A stretch of 64,000 bases of DNA from Streptomyces sp. NBC_01717 (GCF_036248255.1 NZ_CP109178.1:6846001-6910000), one strand, 5' to 3'; positions 18,129 through 27,656 are shown, counted from the stretch's first letter. Translations and numbers: made by a program. Notes: generated by a model from the sequence alone, not told the origin.

Positions 18129-19220
18129 TCAATCGCCGGACAGGCTTGACGTATCCGCCTGTCCGGCGATCGAGGCCAATGCCTCCAAGGTCCGCCGGGC
18201 CTCCTTCATCAACCGGCCCACCAGCTCCTCGCAGCTCGGCAGGTCCTCGATGACGCCCGCCACCTGGCCCGACGCCATCACCCCCAGGTCCGTCCGGCCG
18301 TCGATCATGGATGCCTTCAGCAGCATCGGGGTGTTGGCCGCCAGCAGCACCTGGCTCCAGGACAGGTCCTTGCCGTGCCTCATCGCGAGGCCGTCGCGCA
18401 CCATCCGGGACCAGCTCAGCCCCGAGATCCGCTTGAAGCCCGCCGCCCGGCGCACTGCCTGGACCAGGGCCCTGGTGCGGCCCGCGTGCTCCAGCGCGGC
18501 GACCATCTCCGTACGCAGCATCCGGTGCGGCAGCCCGTCCACCGCCGTGGTGACCGTGACGTCCCTGACACCCGCCGCCAGATAGCGGGCCTTCACCGCG
18601 TCCGGGACCGTCGAGTCCGATGTCAGCAGGAACCGCGTGCCCATCGCGATGCCCGCCGCCCCGTACGCCAGCGCCGCGACGAGCCCGCGGCCGTCGTGGA
18701 AGCCGCCCGCCGCGATCACCGGGATGTCCACCGCGTCCACCACCTGCGGCAGCAGCACCGTCGTCGCCACCTCGCCCGTGTGCCCGCCGCCCTCGCCGCC
18801 CTGCACGATCACCGCGTCCGCGCCCCACGCCGCGACCTTCTCGGCATGACGCCGCGCGCCGACCGAAGGAACCACGACCACCCCCGCGTCCTTCAGCTCG
18901 GCGATCAGCTCCTTCGACGGGGCCAGCGCGAACGACGCGACCTTCACACCCTCGTCGACGACGATCCGTACGCGCTCGCGCGCATCACCGGCGTCGGCGC
19001 GCAGATTGACCCCGAACGGCGCCTGCGTACGGGACTTGACCTCCCGTACCGCCGCGCGCAGCTGCTCCACGGTCATCGTCGCGGAAGCCAGAATGCCCAG
19101 CGCACCGGCCTCGGCGGTGGCGGAGACCAGCCGGGGCCCGGCGACCCAGCCCATGCCGGTCTGCACGATCGGGTACCGGACGCCGACCAGCTCGGTGAGG
19201 GGCGTGCGCATCGGATCCAT
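18129..19220 (-). CDS. ipdC: nitronate monooxygenase-family flavoprotein, IpdC-like
   Basis: A 363-residue TIM-barrel flavoenzyme of the 2-nitropropane dioxygenase/IpdC group. PIVQTGMGWVAGPRLVSATAEAG and the phosphate-binding QGGEGGGHTG and AAGGFHDGRGLVAAL are the FMN-binding features (each quoted in short form). IpdC takes part in C-ring processing of HIP-CoA intermediates. It is the last gene of echA20-ipdA-ipdB-ipdC, joined to ipdB by a TGATG overlap that fixes the start. The last 13 codons lie inside a perfect hairpin (18132-18170), so the C-terminal tail is probably repeat-derived. Confidence 0.85.
   Translation of the reverse strand: MDPMRTPLTELVGVRYPIVQTGMGWVAGPRLVSATAEAGALGILASATMTVEQLRAAVREVKSRTQAPFGVNLRADAGDARERVRIVVDEGVKVASFALAPSKELIAELKDAGVVVVPSVGARRHAEKVAAWGADAVIVQGGEGGGHTGEVATTVLLPQVVDAVDIPVIAAGGFHDGRGLVAALAYGAAGIAMGTRFLLTSDSTVPDAVKARYLAAGVRDVTVTTAVDGLPHRMLRTEMVAALEHAGRTRALVQAVRRAAGFKRISGLSWSRMVRDGLAMRHGKDLSWSQVLLAANTPMLLKASMIDGRTDLGVMASGQVAGVIEDLPSCEELVGRLMKEARRTLEALASIAGQADTSSLSGD
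18132..18170. repeat. 14-bp inverted repeat overlapping the 3' end of ipdC
   Basis: ATCGCCGGACAGGC (18132-18145) pairs perfectly with GCCTGTCCGGCGAT (18157-18170). It belongs to the same GGCGAT-ending family as the copies at 41078-41164 and a fragment near 22671. It probably acts as a bidirectional terminator while encoding the ipdC C-terminus. Confidence 0.85.
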
Positions 19221-19987
19221 CAGGCCCTGACCTCGCGGTCACGGGCGCCCTCCGGGTCGATGACCTCGCGGATCAGCCGGAGCTCCTCGGGGGTCGGCTC
19301 GCGGGTGCAGGGCACGTCGTCCGCGATCGTCAGCGTGAAGCCGGTGGCCTCGCGGACCTGGTCGGCGGTGACACCCGGGTGCAGCGAGGCGAGGCGCATC
19401 GAGCGGTCCGCGGTCGCGAAGTCGAGGACGCCGAGGTCGGTGACGACACACGGGATGCGGTGGTAGCGGGTCGCCGACGGGCCGGCGGCCGCCGCGCTGT
19501 CGTAGCCGACCCCGCTGATCATGTCGACGCGTTCGACGAACACCCGGGGGGAATGCTTGGGGATCCAGTAACTGACCGGGTTGTTCAGGGTGTTGACCGG
19601 GGCGCCGCGTACGCCGAGCAGCTGGCGGGCGGGCTGTTCCCAGTCGCCGATGCAGGAGATGTTCTGGTTGCCGAACCGGTCGATCTGGCCGGCGCCCATC
19701 ATCACGTGGCGCCTGCCGCCGGTGACCATGGCGAGGTGCAGGCGGTACGGCAGCCAGCCCTCGGGTGTGCCGTCGAGGCCGACGATCATCGCCTCGCCGT
19801 CGGTCAGCAGCAGATCGGGCGAGAAGGTGCGCTTGGCGAGGCGGGCGCCGACGGACGGGATCAGGCCCATCGGGCTGGCGAGTACCTCGCCGTTGTCGCG
19901 CCAGGCGTCGGCGCAGGCGATCACGCAGTACTCGGCACGGGTGGCGGTCCGGGTGGCCGGGGGCGGCGTGGTCTCAGAGGTCGTCAT
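19220..19987 (-). CDS. ipdB: CoA-transferase-fold beta subunit, IpdB-like
   Basis: A 255-residue class I CoA-transferase beta-type subunit. GLIPSVGARLAKRTFSPDLLL, VMMGAGQIDRFGNQN and TDLGVLDF are typical of this fold (shortened). IpdAB is described in Mycobacterium as a hydrolase that opens the last carbocyclic ring of COCHEA-CoA rather than moving CoA. The start at 19987 overlaps the ipdA stop by 4 nt (ATGA), and the stop overlaps the ipdC start, so the operon is tightly coupled. The name rests on partner and order as well as fold. Confidence 0.85.
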   Translation of the reverse strand: MTTSETTPPPATRTATRAEYCVIACADAWRDNGEVLASPMGLIPSVGARLAKRTFSPDLLLTDGEAMIVGLDGTPEGWLPYRLHLAMVTGGRRHVMMGAGQIDRFGNQNISCIGDWEQPARQLLGVRGAPVNTLNNPVSYWIPKHSPRVFVERVDMISGVGYDSAAAAGPSATRYHRIPCVVTDLGVLDFATADRSMRLASLHPGVTADQVREATGFTLTIADDVPCTREPTPEELRLIREVIDPEGARDREVRA

Positions 19988-20859
19988 TTCTGCTCCTCGT
20001 GCCAGGTCCGGACGGCCGACCGGTAGCTCTTCTCGCTGCCGTCGGCGGGCAGGAAGCGGGCGGTGAACGCCGCCCAGGCGGCCGGGTCGGCGGCCGCGGT
20101 GGCGTACGCCTTCTGGAACGCCTCGTCGCGCGGGTAGTCGGGGACGCAGGAGGTGAAGTGCGCGCCGTTCGGGGTCTCGACGACGCCGGTGACCGAGTGC
20201 CGTTTGACGAGCAGGGTCTGCGGGGCGGCCCGCGCGGTCAGTTCGGCCGTCTCGACGAGCCGTTCGCAGGAGACGTACGCGGTATCGGCCGCCTCGCAGA
20301 ACAGGTCGTCGAAGTACGGGTCGGGCCCGAGGTACTGGCCGTTGCCGGACCGGTCGGCGCGGTTCAGGTGGACCAGCGCCGCGTCCATCCGCAGGGCCGG
20401 CATCGCGACGAACTCCTCGCCGTCCGCGTACGGCGAACGCACCGTCCGCAGACCGGGGTTGACCCGCATGACGTCCGATCCGATGCCGGCCCGGACGGGC
20501 AGGAACGGCAGCCGGTTCGCAGCGGCGTGCAGCCCCCACATGAACATCGCCTCGTCCACCTCGGTCAGTTCGAGGCCGCCGCGCTGGCGGGCCGCTCTGA
20601 AGTGCGGTTCGAGCGGGATCGAGTCGAGAGTGGCGAAGGCCGCGACCAGTTTGCGGATCCGGCCGGCGGCGGCGAGCAGTCCGACGTCGGGGCCGCCGTA
20701 CGAGACCACGGTGAGATCGGTGATCCGGGACCGGAGCAGCGCACGCACCAGCGCCATCGGCTTGCGGCGCGAGCCCCAGCCGCCGATGCCGATCGTCATG
20801 CCGCTGCTGAGCCGGGAGACGACCTCGTCGGCCGTCATGGTCTTGTCGGTCACCGTCAT
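19984..20859 (-). CDS. ipdA: CoA-transferase-fold alpha subunit, IpdA-like
   Basis: A 291-residue alpha-type subunit. The N-terminus has DEVVSRLSSGMTIGIGGWGS, the oxyanion-forming GxGG region. Further on are GGPDVGLLAAAGRIRKLV and HLNRADRSGNGQY. Length matches IpdA of Mycobacterium as I recall it. With IpdB it should form the alpha/beta ring-opening hydrolase of steroid C/D-ring breakdown. AAGGAGG precedes the ATG at 20859, which overlaps the echA20 stop by 4 nt. A generic 3-oxoacid CoA-transferase is the alternative, less likely given the neighbours. Confidence 0.87.
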   Translation of the reverse strand: MTVTDKTMTADEVVSRLSSGMTIGIGGWGSRRKPMALVRALLRSRITDLTVVSYGGPDVGLLAAAGRIRKLVAAFATLDSIPLEPHFRAARQRGGLELTEVDEAMFMWGLHAAANRLPFLPVRAGIGSDVMRVNPGLRTVRSPYADGEEFVAMPALRMDAALVHLNRADRSGNGQYLGPDPYFDDLFCEAADTAYVSCERLVETAELTARAAPQTLLVKRHSVTGVVETPNGAHFTSCVPDYPRDEAFQKAYATAAADPAAWAAFTARFLPADGSEKSYRSAVRTWHEEQK

Positions 20860-21599
20860 GCCTCCTTGCCGAAGGTGTTACGGACGCGGTCGGCGGCTCC
20901 GCTGAGGTCGGCCTCGAAGGTGAAGCCCTGCTCGAAGCGGTAGCTGCGGCGGACGTCCACCGGGTCGATGCCGTTGATGGCGGCCTTGGCGAGCCGGATC
21001 AGATACCCGTCCTTCCGGGCGATCTCGCCCGCCAGCTCCAGGGCGGCGTCCTGGAGTTCGGCGCGTGGGACGACCTTCCAGACCGAACCGTGGGCGTGCA
21101 GCTCGGCGGCCGTTGCGGTGCGCGAGGTGTAGTACAGCGTGCGCATCAGATGCTGCGGGACGAGCCGGGCGAGATGCGTCGCGGCGCCGAGTGCGCCCCG
21201 GTCCAGCTCGGGCAGGCCGAACGTGGCGTCGTCGCTCGCCACGATCGCGTCGGCGTTGCCGGCCAGGCCGATGCCGCCGCCGAGGCAGAAGCCGTGCACT
21301 GCGGCGACGACCGGCACCTCGCACTCGTACACCGCGGCGAACGCCTCGAAGCAGCCGCGGTTGGCGCCGATCAGGGTTTCGTGCCCGGAGTCGCGCTGCA
21401 TCTCCTTGATGTCGACGCCCGCGTTGAACCCGCGCCCGGCGGCGGTCAGGACGACACAGCGGACCTCGGGGTCGCGGCCCGCCGCGCGGAGTGCGTCCGC
21501 GAGGTCGTACCAGCCCTGTACGGGCAGGGCGTTGACGGGTGGGTGGTCGACGGTGACGACGGATACGCCCTTGACGGGGCTTGCGGTGGAGACACCCAT
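20856..21599 (-). CDS. echA20: enoyl-CoA hydratase/isomerase family, EchA20-like
   Basis: A 247-residue crotonase. The oxyanion-hole segments are GRGFNAGVDIKEM and VHGFCLGGGIGLAGNAD. In Mycobacterium, EchA20 hydrolyses ring D of the HIP-derived CoA ester and is encoded beside ipdA and ipdB, as here. It is the first gene of the minus-strand operon. I chose the ATG at 21599. An in-frame ATG at 21629 lies inside the operator palindrome and has no binding site, though the site for 21599 (GGAAAGG, about 16 nt away) is also weak, so the start is uncertain. Confidence 0.83.
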   Translation of the reverse strand: MGVSTASPVKGVSVVTVDHPPVNALPVQGWYDLADALRAAGRDPEVRCVVLTAAGRGFNAGVDIKEMQRDSGHETLIGANRGCFEAFAAVYECEVPVVAAVHGFCLGGGIGLAGNADAIVASDDATFGLPELDRGALGAATHLARLVPQHLMRTLYYTSRTATAAELHAHGSVWKVVPRAELQDAALELAGEIARKDGYLIRLAKAAINGIDPVDVRRSYRFEQGFTFEADLSGAADRVRNTFGKEA

Positions 21600-21610
21600 G
21601 AGCGGATCAG

Positions 21611-21649
21611 CTACCTTTCCACCAAACATTTGTTAGGTGTGGAAGGTAG
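21611..21649. promoter_or_regulatory. KstR2-like operator 2
   Basis: The core CCACCAAACATTTGTTAGG (21619-21637) is nearly identical to the reverse complement of the palindrome at 13084-13103. It is flanked symmetrically by CTACCTT (21611-21617) and AAGGTAG (21643-21649). It lies between the divergent echA20 operon and the SDR gene. It fits the recalled KstR2 consensus at 8 of 10 fixed positions. Confidence 0.75.
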
Positions 21650-21685
21650 CAGCCTGCCCCCGCATCGCCAACAAGGAGATGTGAG

Positions 21686-22630
21686 ATGACCGCAAGCAGC
21701 GACGGACACGGCACGGGGCTCTGCGCGGGCCGCGTGGTGATCGTGACGGGGGCCGGGCGTGGGCTCGGCCGGGCCCACGCCCTCGCGTTCGCCGCCGAGG
21801 GGGCGAAGGTCGTGGTCAACGACCTGGGTGTCGGACTCGACGGGGCCGGCGGGTCGTCCCCGGGACCGGCCCGGCAGGTGGTCGACGAGATCGAGGCGGC
21901 GGGCGGCGAGGCGGTGGCCCACGACGGCGACATCGCGACCGGGGCGGGCGCGGCCTCGCTGATCGGGGTCGCGCTGGACACCTACGGGCGGCTGGACACG
22001 CTGGTCAACAACGCGGGCTTCCTGCGCGACCGGATGCTCGTCAACCTGGACGAGGACGACTGGGACGCGGTGCTGCGCGTCCACCTCAAGGGCCACTTCC
22101 TCACGCTGAAGCACGCGGCGGCGCACTGGCGCGCCGAGACCAAGGCGGGCCGCACCACCGTCGCCCGGGTGATCAACACCAGCTCGGGTGCGGGGCTGCT
22201 CGGCAGCGTCGGCCAGGGCAACTACTCCGCCGCGAAAGCCGGGATCGTCGGCCTGACACTGGTCGCCGCGGCGGAGCTGGGCCGGTACGGGGTCCAGGTC
22301 AACGCGATCGCCCCGGCGGCCCGCACCCGGATGACCGAGCAGACCTTCGCGGAGACGATGGCGGCACCGGGGGAGGGGACGGGGGCGTTCGACGCGATGG
22401 CGCCCGAGAACGTGTCACCGCTGGTGGTGTGGCTGGGCTCGGCCGCGAGTGACGGGGTGACCGGACGGGTCTTCGAGGCGGAGGCGGGTCGGATCACGGT
22501 GATGGAGGGCTGGCACCCGGGACCTTCCGTGGACCGGGGCGCCCGGTGGACGCCGGCGGAGGCGGGGGAGGCCGCACGGAAACTGCTGGCGGAGGCGGGG
22601 ACGGGGCGGCCGGTGTACGGGGCGCGGTGA
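21686..22630 (+). CDS. SDR oxidoreductase of the steroid C/D-ring cluster (Rv3548c-like)
   Basis: A 314-residue short-chain dehydrogenase resembling the larger MFE-2-type SDRs. The cofactor motif is TGAGRGLGRAHALAFAAEG, then NDLGV, NNAGFLRD and the active-site NTSSGAGLL with NYSAAKAG. A C-terminal extension (MEGWHPGPSVDRGARW) follows the Rossmann core. In mycobacteria a similar SDR gene is beside echA20 and under KstR2 control. AAGGAGATG precedes the ATG at 21686. The exact substrate is unknown. Confidence 0.8.
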   Translation: MTASSDGHGTGLCAGRVVIVTGAGRGLGRAHALAFAAEGAKVVVNDLGVGLDGAGGSSPGPARQVVDEIEAAGGEAVAHDGDIATGAGAASLIGVALDTYGRLDTLVNNAGFLRDRMLVNLDEDDWDAVLRVHLKGHFLTLKHAAAHWRAETKAGRTTVARVINTSSGAGLLGSVGQGNYSAAKAGIVGLTLVAAAELGRYGVQVNAIAPAARTRMTEQTFAETMAAPGEGTGAFDAMAPENVSPLVVWLGSAASDGVTGRVFEAEAGRITVMEGWHPGPSVDRGARWTPAEAGEAARKLLAEAGTGRPVYGAR

Positions 22631-22774
22631 CGGGCGGGAAGGTGCCGGCAACGGCGGGGAAACCAGCTTCTCCGGCGATTGACGAGCGGGTTCCGGGGCG
22701 GCGCGACCCGGCTTCGGGAAGGGGCGGGTAGGGAACACCGCCCACTGCGGGCGCGCCGACCCCACCGCCCACGC

Positions 22775-23674
22775 TCAGGTGTCGCAGTTCAGCACCGTGC
22801 GGCAGAGCGCACACCGCACCCGCACCCGCCCCCGCACCGCAACCCGGATCCGCTGAAGGCACGTCGGGCACGCGAACGAGACCCGCAGCCCGTCCGGACC
22901 GCCCTCGAAGGCGTACGGAACACCGGAGGCGGGCACCGCGGCCGTGCCCGGATGGTCCTGGGCGTACCGGCGGACCTTCGCGTAGCGCCGCCGGCCCGCC
23001 CACCCCGCCGCCACGAGCGGTGGCTGCCGGGCGTCCTGCTCCGCCCGCGCCCGCCCCGCCGCGTACGCCTCGTAGGCCTGCGGGCTGGTGAACCACGGTG
23101 AGGGATCCTCGTCGAAGGCGAACGCCCGCTTGGCCAGGATGTATCCGAACTCTTCCGGGGTGAGGTAGCCGAGTTTCTGGCTGGACGTGCCGTCCTCCCG
23201 GAACGCGTCGAGCAGCAGCCAGCCCGCGCCCAGATACGTCGCCGCGGTGTCGGTGAGGATCTCGTTGTCGCGTGTACCGGGAAACTCCAGGCCGAGCCGG
23301 TGCAGCAGCACATGCATGACCTCGTGCGAGAGCGCGGCGCCGATGTCCCTGCGGTGGGTGCGGAAGCGGTCGTTGAGCTCGATGAAGTACTCGGGACCCG
23401 CCGCGAGTTCGACACTTCCCGCATGCTCCATCGCCCGGAACGCGACGATCATGCGGGCGTCCGGCAGATGCAGGTGCTGGACCATGGCCCGCGCCACCCG
23501 CTGCGCGCCGAGATGCAGATCGTCCTGGTCGGAGAAGGCCGCGTCGGCGGGCACGAAGCTCGGGGCGTAACTGCGGACACCGTCGTACGACAGTCTCCGG
23601 TACAGCGCGGTGATCGCGGACCGGACGGTGTCGAGATGAGGGAAGCCGTGTACCACCGGACTGTCGTTTGTCAC
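22775..23674 (-). CDS. putative zinc metalloprotease-like protein with C-terminal zinc ribbon
   Basis: A 299-residue protein I do not recognise as a named family. A metal-binding HExxH motif is present in SHEVMHVLLHRLG near residue 115, and a downstream acidic residue (DNEILTDTAATYLGAGW) could be the third ligand. The C-terminal 35 residues hold two CxxC pairs (CPTCLQ and CALCRT) plus a final cysteine, a likely zinc ribbon. No signal peptide or membrane helix is seen, so it is probably cytoplasmic. It is transcribed towards the steroid SDR and away from the trypsin gene. Confidence 0.6.
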   Translation of the reverse strand: MTNDSPVVHGFPHLDTVRSAITALYRRLSYDGVRSYAPSFVPADAAFSDQDDLHLGAQRVARAMVQHLHLPDARMIVAFRAMEHAGSVELAAGPEYFIELNDRFRTHRRDIGAALSHEVMHVLLHRLGLEFPGTRDNEILTDTAATYLGAGWLLLDAFREDGTSSQKLGYLTPEEFGYILAKRAFAFDEDPSPWFTSPQAYEAYAAGRARAEQDARQPPLVAAGWAGRRRYAKVRRYAQDHPGTAAVPASGVPYAFEGGPDGLRVSFACPTCLQRIRVAVRGRVRVRCALCRTVLNCDT

Positions 23675-23786
23675 GTCCGCACCCCCTCCGTGACGCTCAA
23701 CCGGCCTCCACTGTAAGCGGATGCGGGCCGATCGGTGGCGAGGACGGGAGCGAGGGCCGTCCGCGACATTGGCCGAAAAGTGGACC

Positions 23787-24691
<905 letters not shown>

Positions 24692-24701
24692 CGCCGCGGT
24701 A

Positions 24702-26504
24702 TCAGCTCTGATCACCCCCGGGTGTGCCCATGTCGACGGGCACACCCGGGCCCAGCTCCACGTACGGGGCCCCCGCACCCTCCACCTCCAGCACCCACAC
24801 CTCGTTGGCGCCCTCCCGCAGCACCGGACCCGGCACGTACAGCGTCCGCTGCGGGCCCGCCGACCAGTAGCGGCCCAGGCAGAAGCCGTTCACCCAGACG
24901 AACCCGCGTGTCCAGCCCGGCAGTTCGAGACCCGCGTGATCCGCGTGGCCAGGCTCCGTCAGCTCGAACGACCCCCGGTACAGCCCGGCGCGCCCCTCCA
25001 CGACATCCCCGAACGGCACACCGGCCACCGCGCCCGGCTCCTCGAACGAGGCCAGCCGCAGCGCCCTGGCCCGTACACCGTGCAGGTACTGCCGCTCGTG
25101 CAGCACCCCGCCCGTGATTCCCTTCGGCTCACCCAGCCGCGGCCCGTAGTTGACCCGGCCCAGCGACTCCACCCACAGCTCGACGGACGCGGGCCCGGCC
25201 ACGGGCGTGTCGAGGGTGGCACTCCCTTCGCCCAGCACGCCCTCCCGGACGCCGTTCACGTACACCACAGCCCGGTCCCGGAGCCCCGTCACCCCCAGCG
25301 TGTAAGGCTGCCGCGGACCCGGAACATCCACCTGATAGCGCACCAGGCCCCGGTCGACGCCCAGTTCCTCGAAGGTCGGCGGAACACCGGACTCCGCCGG
25401 TTCCGGGTCGCCCAGTGCCTCCAGCGCGCCGGACAGCGGCACCCACCCGGTCAGCTCCGCCCGCACCGGCGCCGCGAGTCCCGCCGGCTCCGGCGGCAGA
25501 TCAGGTAGCGGACCGTCCGAGAACTCGGCGAGGACCTCCCGGAACAGCCAGAACTTCTCCGTGGGCCGCCCGTACTCGTCGATCGGGGCGCCGTAGTCGT
25601 ACGACGTCACCGTCGGCAGGAAGTCCTCGTCCTGCAGCGAACCGGACCGGTTGGCCCCCGCCCAGCCCGCGAAGTTCGTCCCCCCGTGCGCCATGTAGAT
25701 GTTCACGGACGCCCCGCACTCCAGGATCTCCCGCAGCGCGCCGGCGGCCTGCGCCGGTTCCCGGACGACCGGTGGAGCACCCCAGTGCCCGAACCAGCCG
25801 CACCAGAACTCCATGCACATCAGCGGACCCTTCGGCTGATGCCTGCGCAGCACCTCGAACGCCTCACGCGCCCCCGACCCGAAGTTCGCCGTGGCGAGCA
25901 GACCGGGCACGGATCCGCCCGTCAGCATGTGGTCCTCCGGCCCGTCGGACGTGAACAGCGGCACACTCACCCCCTGTTCGCCCAGCATGTCCGCGAGTCG
26001 TCGCAGATAGACCGCGTCGGTGCCGTAGCTGCCGTACTCGTTCTCCACCTGGACCATGATCACCGGGCCGCCGCGGTCGATCTGCCGTTCCACCACCTGC
26101 GGCAGCAGTTGCGCGAACCACCGCTCGACCGCCCCCAGATACCCGGCATCACGGCTTCGCACACGACGCCCGAACCGCCCCGTCACCCAGACCGGCAGCC
26201 CGCCGTTCTCCCACTCGGCGCAGATGTACGGTCCCGGACGGACGATCGCCCACAGCCCGGCCCGTTCCGCCGCGTCCAGGAACCGGCCCAGTGCCGCCAC
26301 GTCCCGGAACACACCGGGCTCCGGCTCATGGACGTTCCACGGAACGTACGTCTCGACACAGTTCAGGCCCATGGCCCGAAGCATCGAAAGCCGGTGATCC
26401 CACTGTGCCTCGTGCACCCGGAAATAGTGCAGGGCCCCCGACAGCAGGCGTACGGGGTTCCCGTCGAGCCGGAAGTGGTCGTCCCCCACGGTGAAGTCAG
26501 CCAT
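24702..26504 (-). CDS. beta-galactosidase, glycoside hydrolase family 35
   Basis: A 600-residue GH35 enzyme. The TIM-barrel domain starts with FRLDGNPVRLLSGALHYFRV. The acid/base glutamate is in VQVENEYGSYG and the nucleophile glutamate is in MCMEFWCGWFGHWG. C-terminal jelly-roll domains carry the family pattern TRGFVWVNGFCLGRYWSAGP. No signal peptide is seen, so it probably acts in the cytoplasm on imported galactosides. The ATG at 26504 has AGGAGA upstream. It is divergent from an AraC-type regulator, which probably controls it. Confidence 0.93.
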   Translation of the reverse strand: MADFTVGDDHFRLDGNPVRLLSGALHYFRVHEAQWDHRLSMLRAMGLNCVETYVPWNVHEPEPGVFRDVAALGRFLDAAERAGLWAIVRPGPYICAEWENGGLPVWVTGRFGRRVRSRDAGYLGAVERWFAQLLPQVVERQIDRGGPVIMVQVENEYGSYGTDAVYLRRLADMLGEQGVSVPLFTSDGPEDHMLTGGSVPGLLATANFGSGAREAFEVLRRHQPKGPLMCMEFWCGWFGHWGAPPVVREPAQAAGALREILECGASVNIYMAHGGTNFAGWAGANRSGSLQDEDFLPTVTSYDYGAPIDEYGRPTEKFWLFREVLAEFSDGPLPDLPPEPAGLAAPVRAELTGWVPLSGALEALGDPEPAESGVPPTFEELGVDRGLVRYQVDVPGPRQPYTLGVTGLRDRAVVYVNGVREGVLGEGSATLDTPVAGPASVELWVESLGRVNYGPRLGEPKGITGGVLHERQYLHGVRARALRLASFEEPGAVAGVPFGDVVEGRAGLYRGSFELTEPGHADHAGLELPGWTRGFVWVNGFCLGRYWSAGPQRTLYVPGPVLREGANEVWVLEVEGAGAPYVELGPGVPVDMGTPGGDQS

Positions 26505-26643
26505 CGTGCTCGTACTCTCCTGTTGCGCCGGTCCCACCCCCGAGCCGCGCGCCCCGAGGCCGCACGACGGTACGCACCACGGAGCGGGCGGACCCGGGAG
26601 GAATGCTGCAGCCACCCTCACCCCCTGGCGTGCGGCCGGTCCA

Positions 26644-26670
26644 TGGACAAAGATCGCTGCTGTTTGGACA
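26644..26670 (+). promoter_or_regulatory. direct-repeat candidate operator between GH35 and AraC genes
   Basis: TGGACA occurs at 26644-26649 and again at 26665-26670, exactly 21 bp apart (two helical turns), the layout AraC-family proteins often bind. The palindrome GTCCATGGAC (26639-26648) overlaps the first copy. Confidence 0.45.
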
Positions 26671-26721
26671 CAATGCGCGGATCACCGGACCGACCCCGGC
26701 CGAACGGAGGAAGGAAAGCCG

Positions 26722-27606
26722 ATGTCGACGTACCACACCTGGATGCGCTTCTTCACGCCCAGCCCGCTCCACCACCGGCTGGGCCTCGTCTGTCTGGGCG
26801 TCGGCCTGCAGCACGGCGCGCTGCCCACGGTCGGCCCCCGCACCCTGGACCACCATGTGGCCGTCGTGGTCCACTCCGGCAGTGGCTGGTTCGGCAGCCC
26901 CGACGGCCGCCGGCTGCCCGTCACCGCCCCCAGCCTGATCTGGCTGACCCCCGGCACCCCGCACCACTACGGCGCCGACCCGGGCACCGGCTGGGACGAG
27001 AGTTTCGTCGACTTCACCGGCCCCGCCACCGCCACGTACACCGAACTCGGCTACATCGAACCGGACCGCCCCCTCGTCCCCCTCGCCGACACGGCGGGCC
27101 CGCGCGCCGCGGTGAGCCGGATCGTCCGCGCGGCCCGACGCGGCAACCCGCTGCTGGAGGTCGAGACCGGCGCCGCCGTCCATGAACTCCTCGTCGCCCT
27201 GCGCCGGGCCCGCGCCGATGTCAGCCCCGACGGCGACCCGGTCCTGAAGGCCCTCGCCCGCGATGCGTTCCAGCCGCTCTCGGTCGCCGAACACGCCGCC
27301 CGGCACAACATGACGCCCGCCGAACTGCGCACCGCGGTACGACGCGGCGCCGGATGCAGCCCCAAGGACTACCTCCTGGGCATCCGACTCGGCCGCGCCA
27401 AGGAACTCCTCGCCGCGACCGAACTGCCCGTCGCCGCGGTCGCCCGCCGCGTCGGCTACGACGACCCCGCCTACTTCTCCCGCCTGTTCGCCCGCCGCGT
27501 CGGCACCGCCCCGGTCCGCTTCCGCGAACAGCAGGGCCGCGCCGTACCGGGCGGCTGGAGCGACACGATCCCCGACCCGGACCACCCACCGATGATCAGC
27601 CCCTGA
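26722..27606 (+). CDS. AraC-family transcriptional regulator
   Basis: A 294-residue regulator. An N-terminal cupin-like sensing domain (HHVAVVVHSGSGWFGSP, LIWLTPGTPHHYG) is followed by a C-terminal double helix-turn-helix. The second helix-turn-helix carries the AraC signature VAAVARRVGYDDPAYFSRLFARRVGTAP (shortened here to its ends). GGAGGAAGGAAAG precedes the ATG at 26722. Its divergence from the GH35 gene suggests it responds to a galactoside or related sugar. The TGGACA direct repeats between them are a plausible binding site. Confidence 0.92.
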   Translation: MSTYHTWMRFFTPSPLHHRLGLVCLGVGLQHGALPTVGPRTLDHHVAVVVHSGSGWFGSPDGRRLPVTAPSLIWLTPGTPHHYGADPGTGWDESFVDFTGPATATYTELGYIEPDRPLVPLADTAGPRAAVSRIVRAARRGNPLLEVETGAAVHELLVALRRARADVSPDGDPVLKALARDAFQPLSVAEHAARHNMTPAELRTAVRRGAGCSPKDYLLGIRLGRAKELLAATELPVAAVARRVGYDDPAYFSRLFARRVGTAPVRFREQQGRAVPGGWSDTIPDPDHPPMISP

Positions 27607-27642
27607 GGGCTGTCCCGTAGCAGGGCCCCGGAACCGGCCGTC

Positions 27643-27648
27643 TAAGCT
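27643..27648 (+). promoter_or_regulatory. -10 element implying leaderless chorismate mutase mRNA
   Basis: TAAGCT lies 8 nt before the ATG at 27657 and no Shine-Dalgarno sequence is present, so transcription probably starts at or next to the start codon. No clear -35 is visible. Confidence 0.4.
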
Positions 27649-27656
27649 CGTCGACC

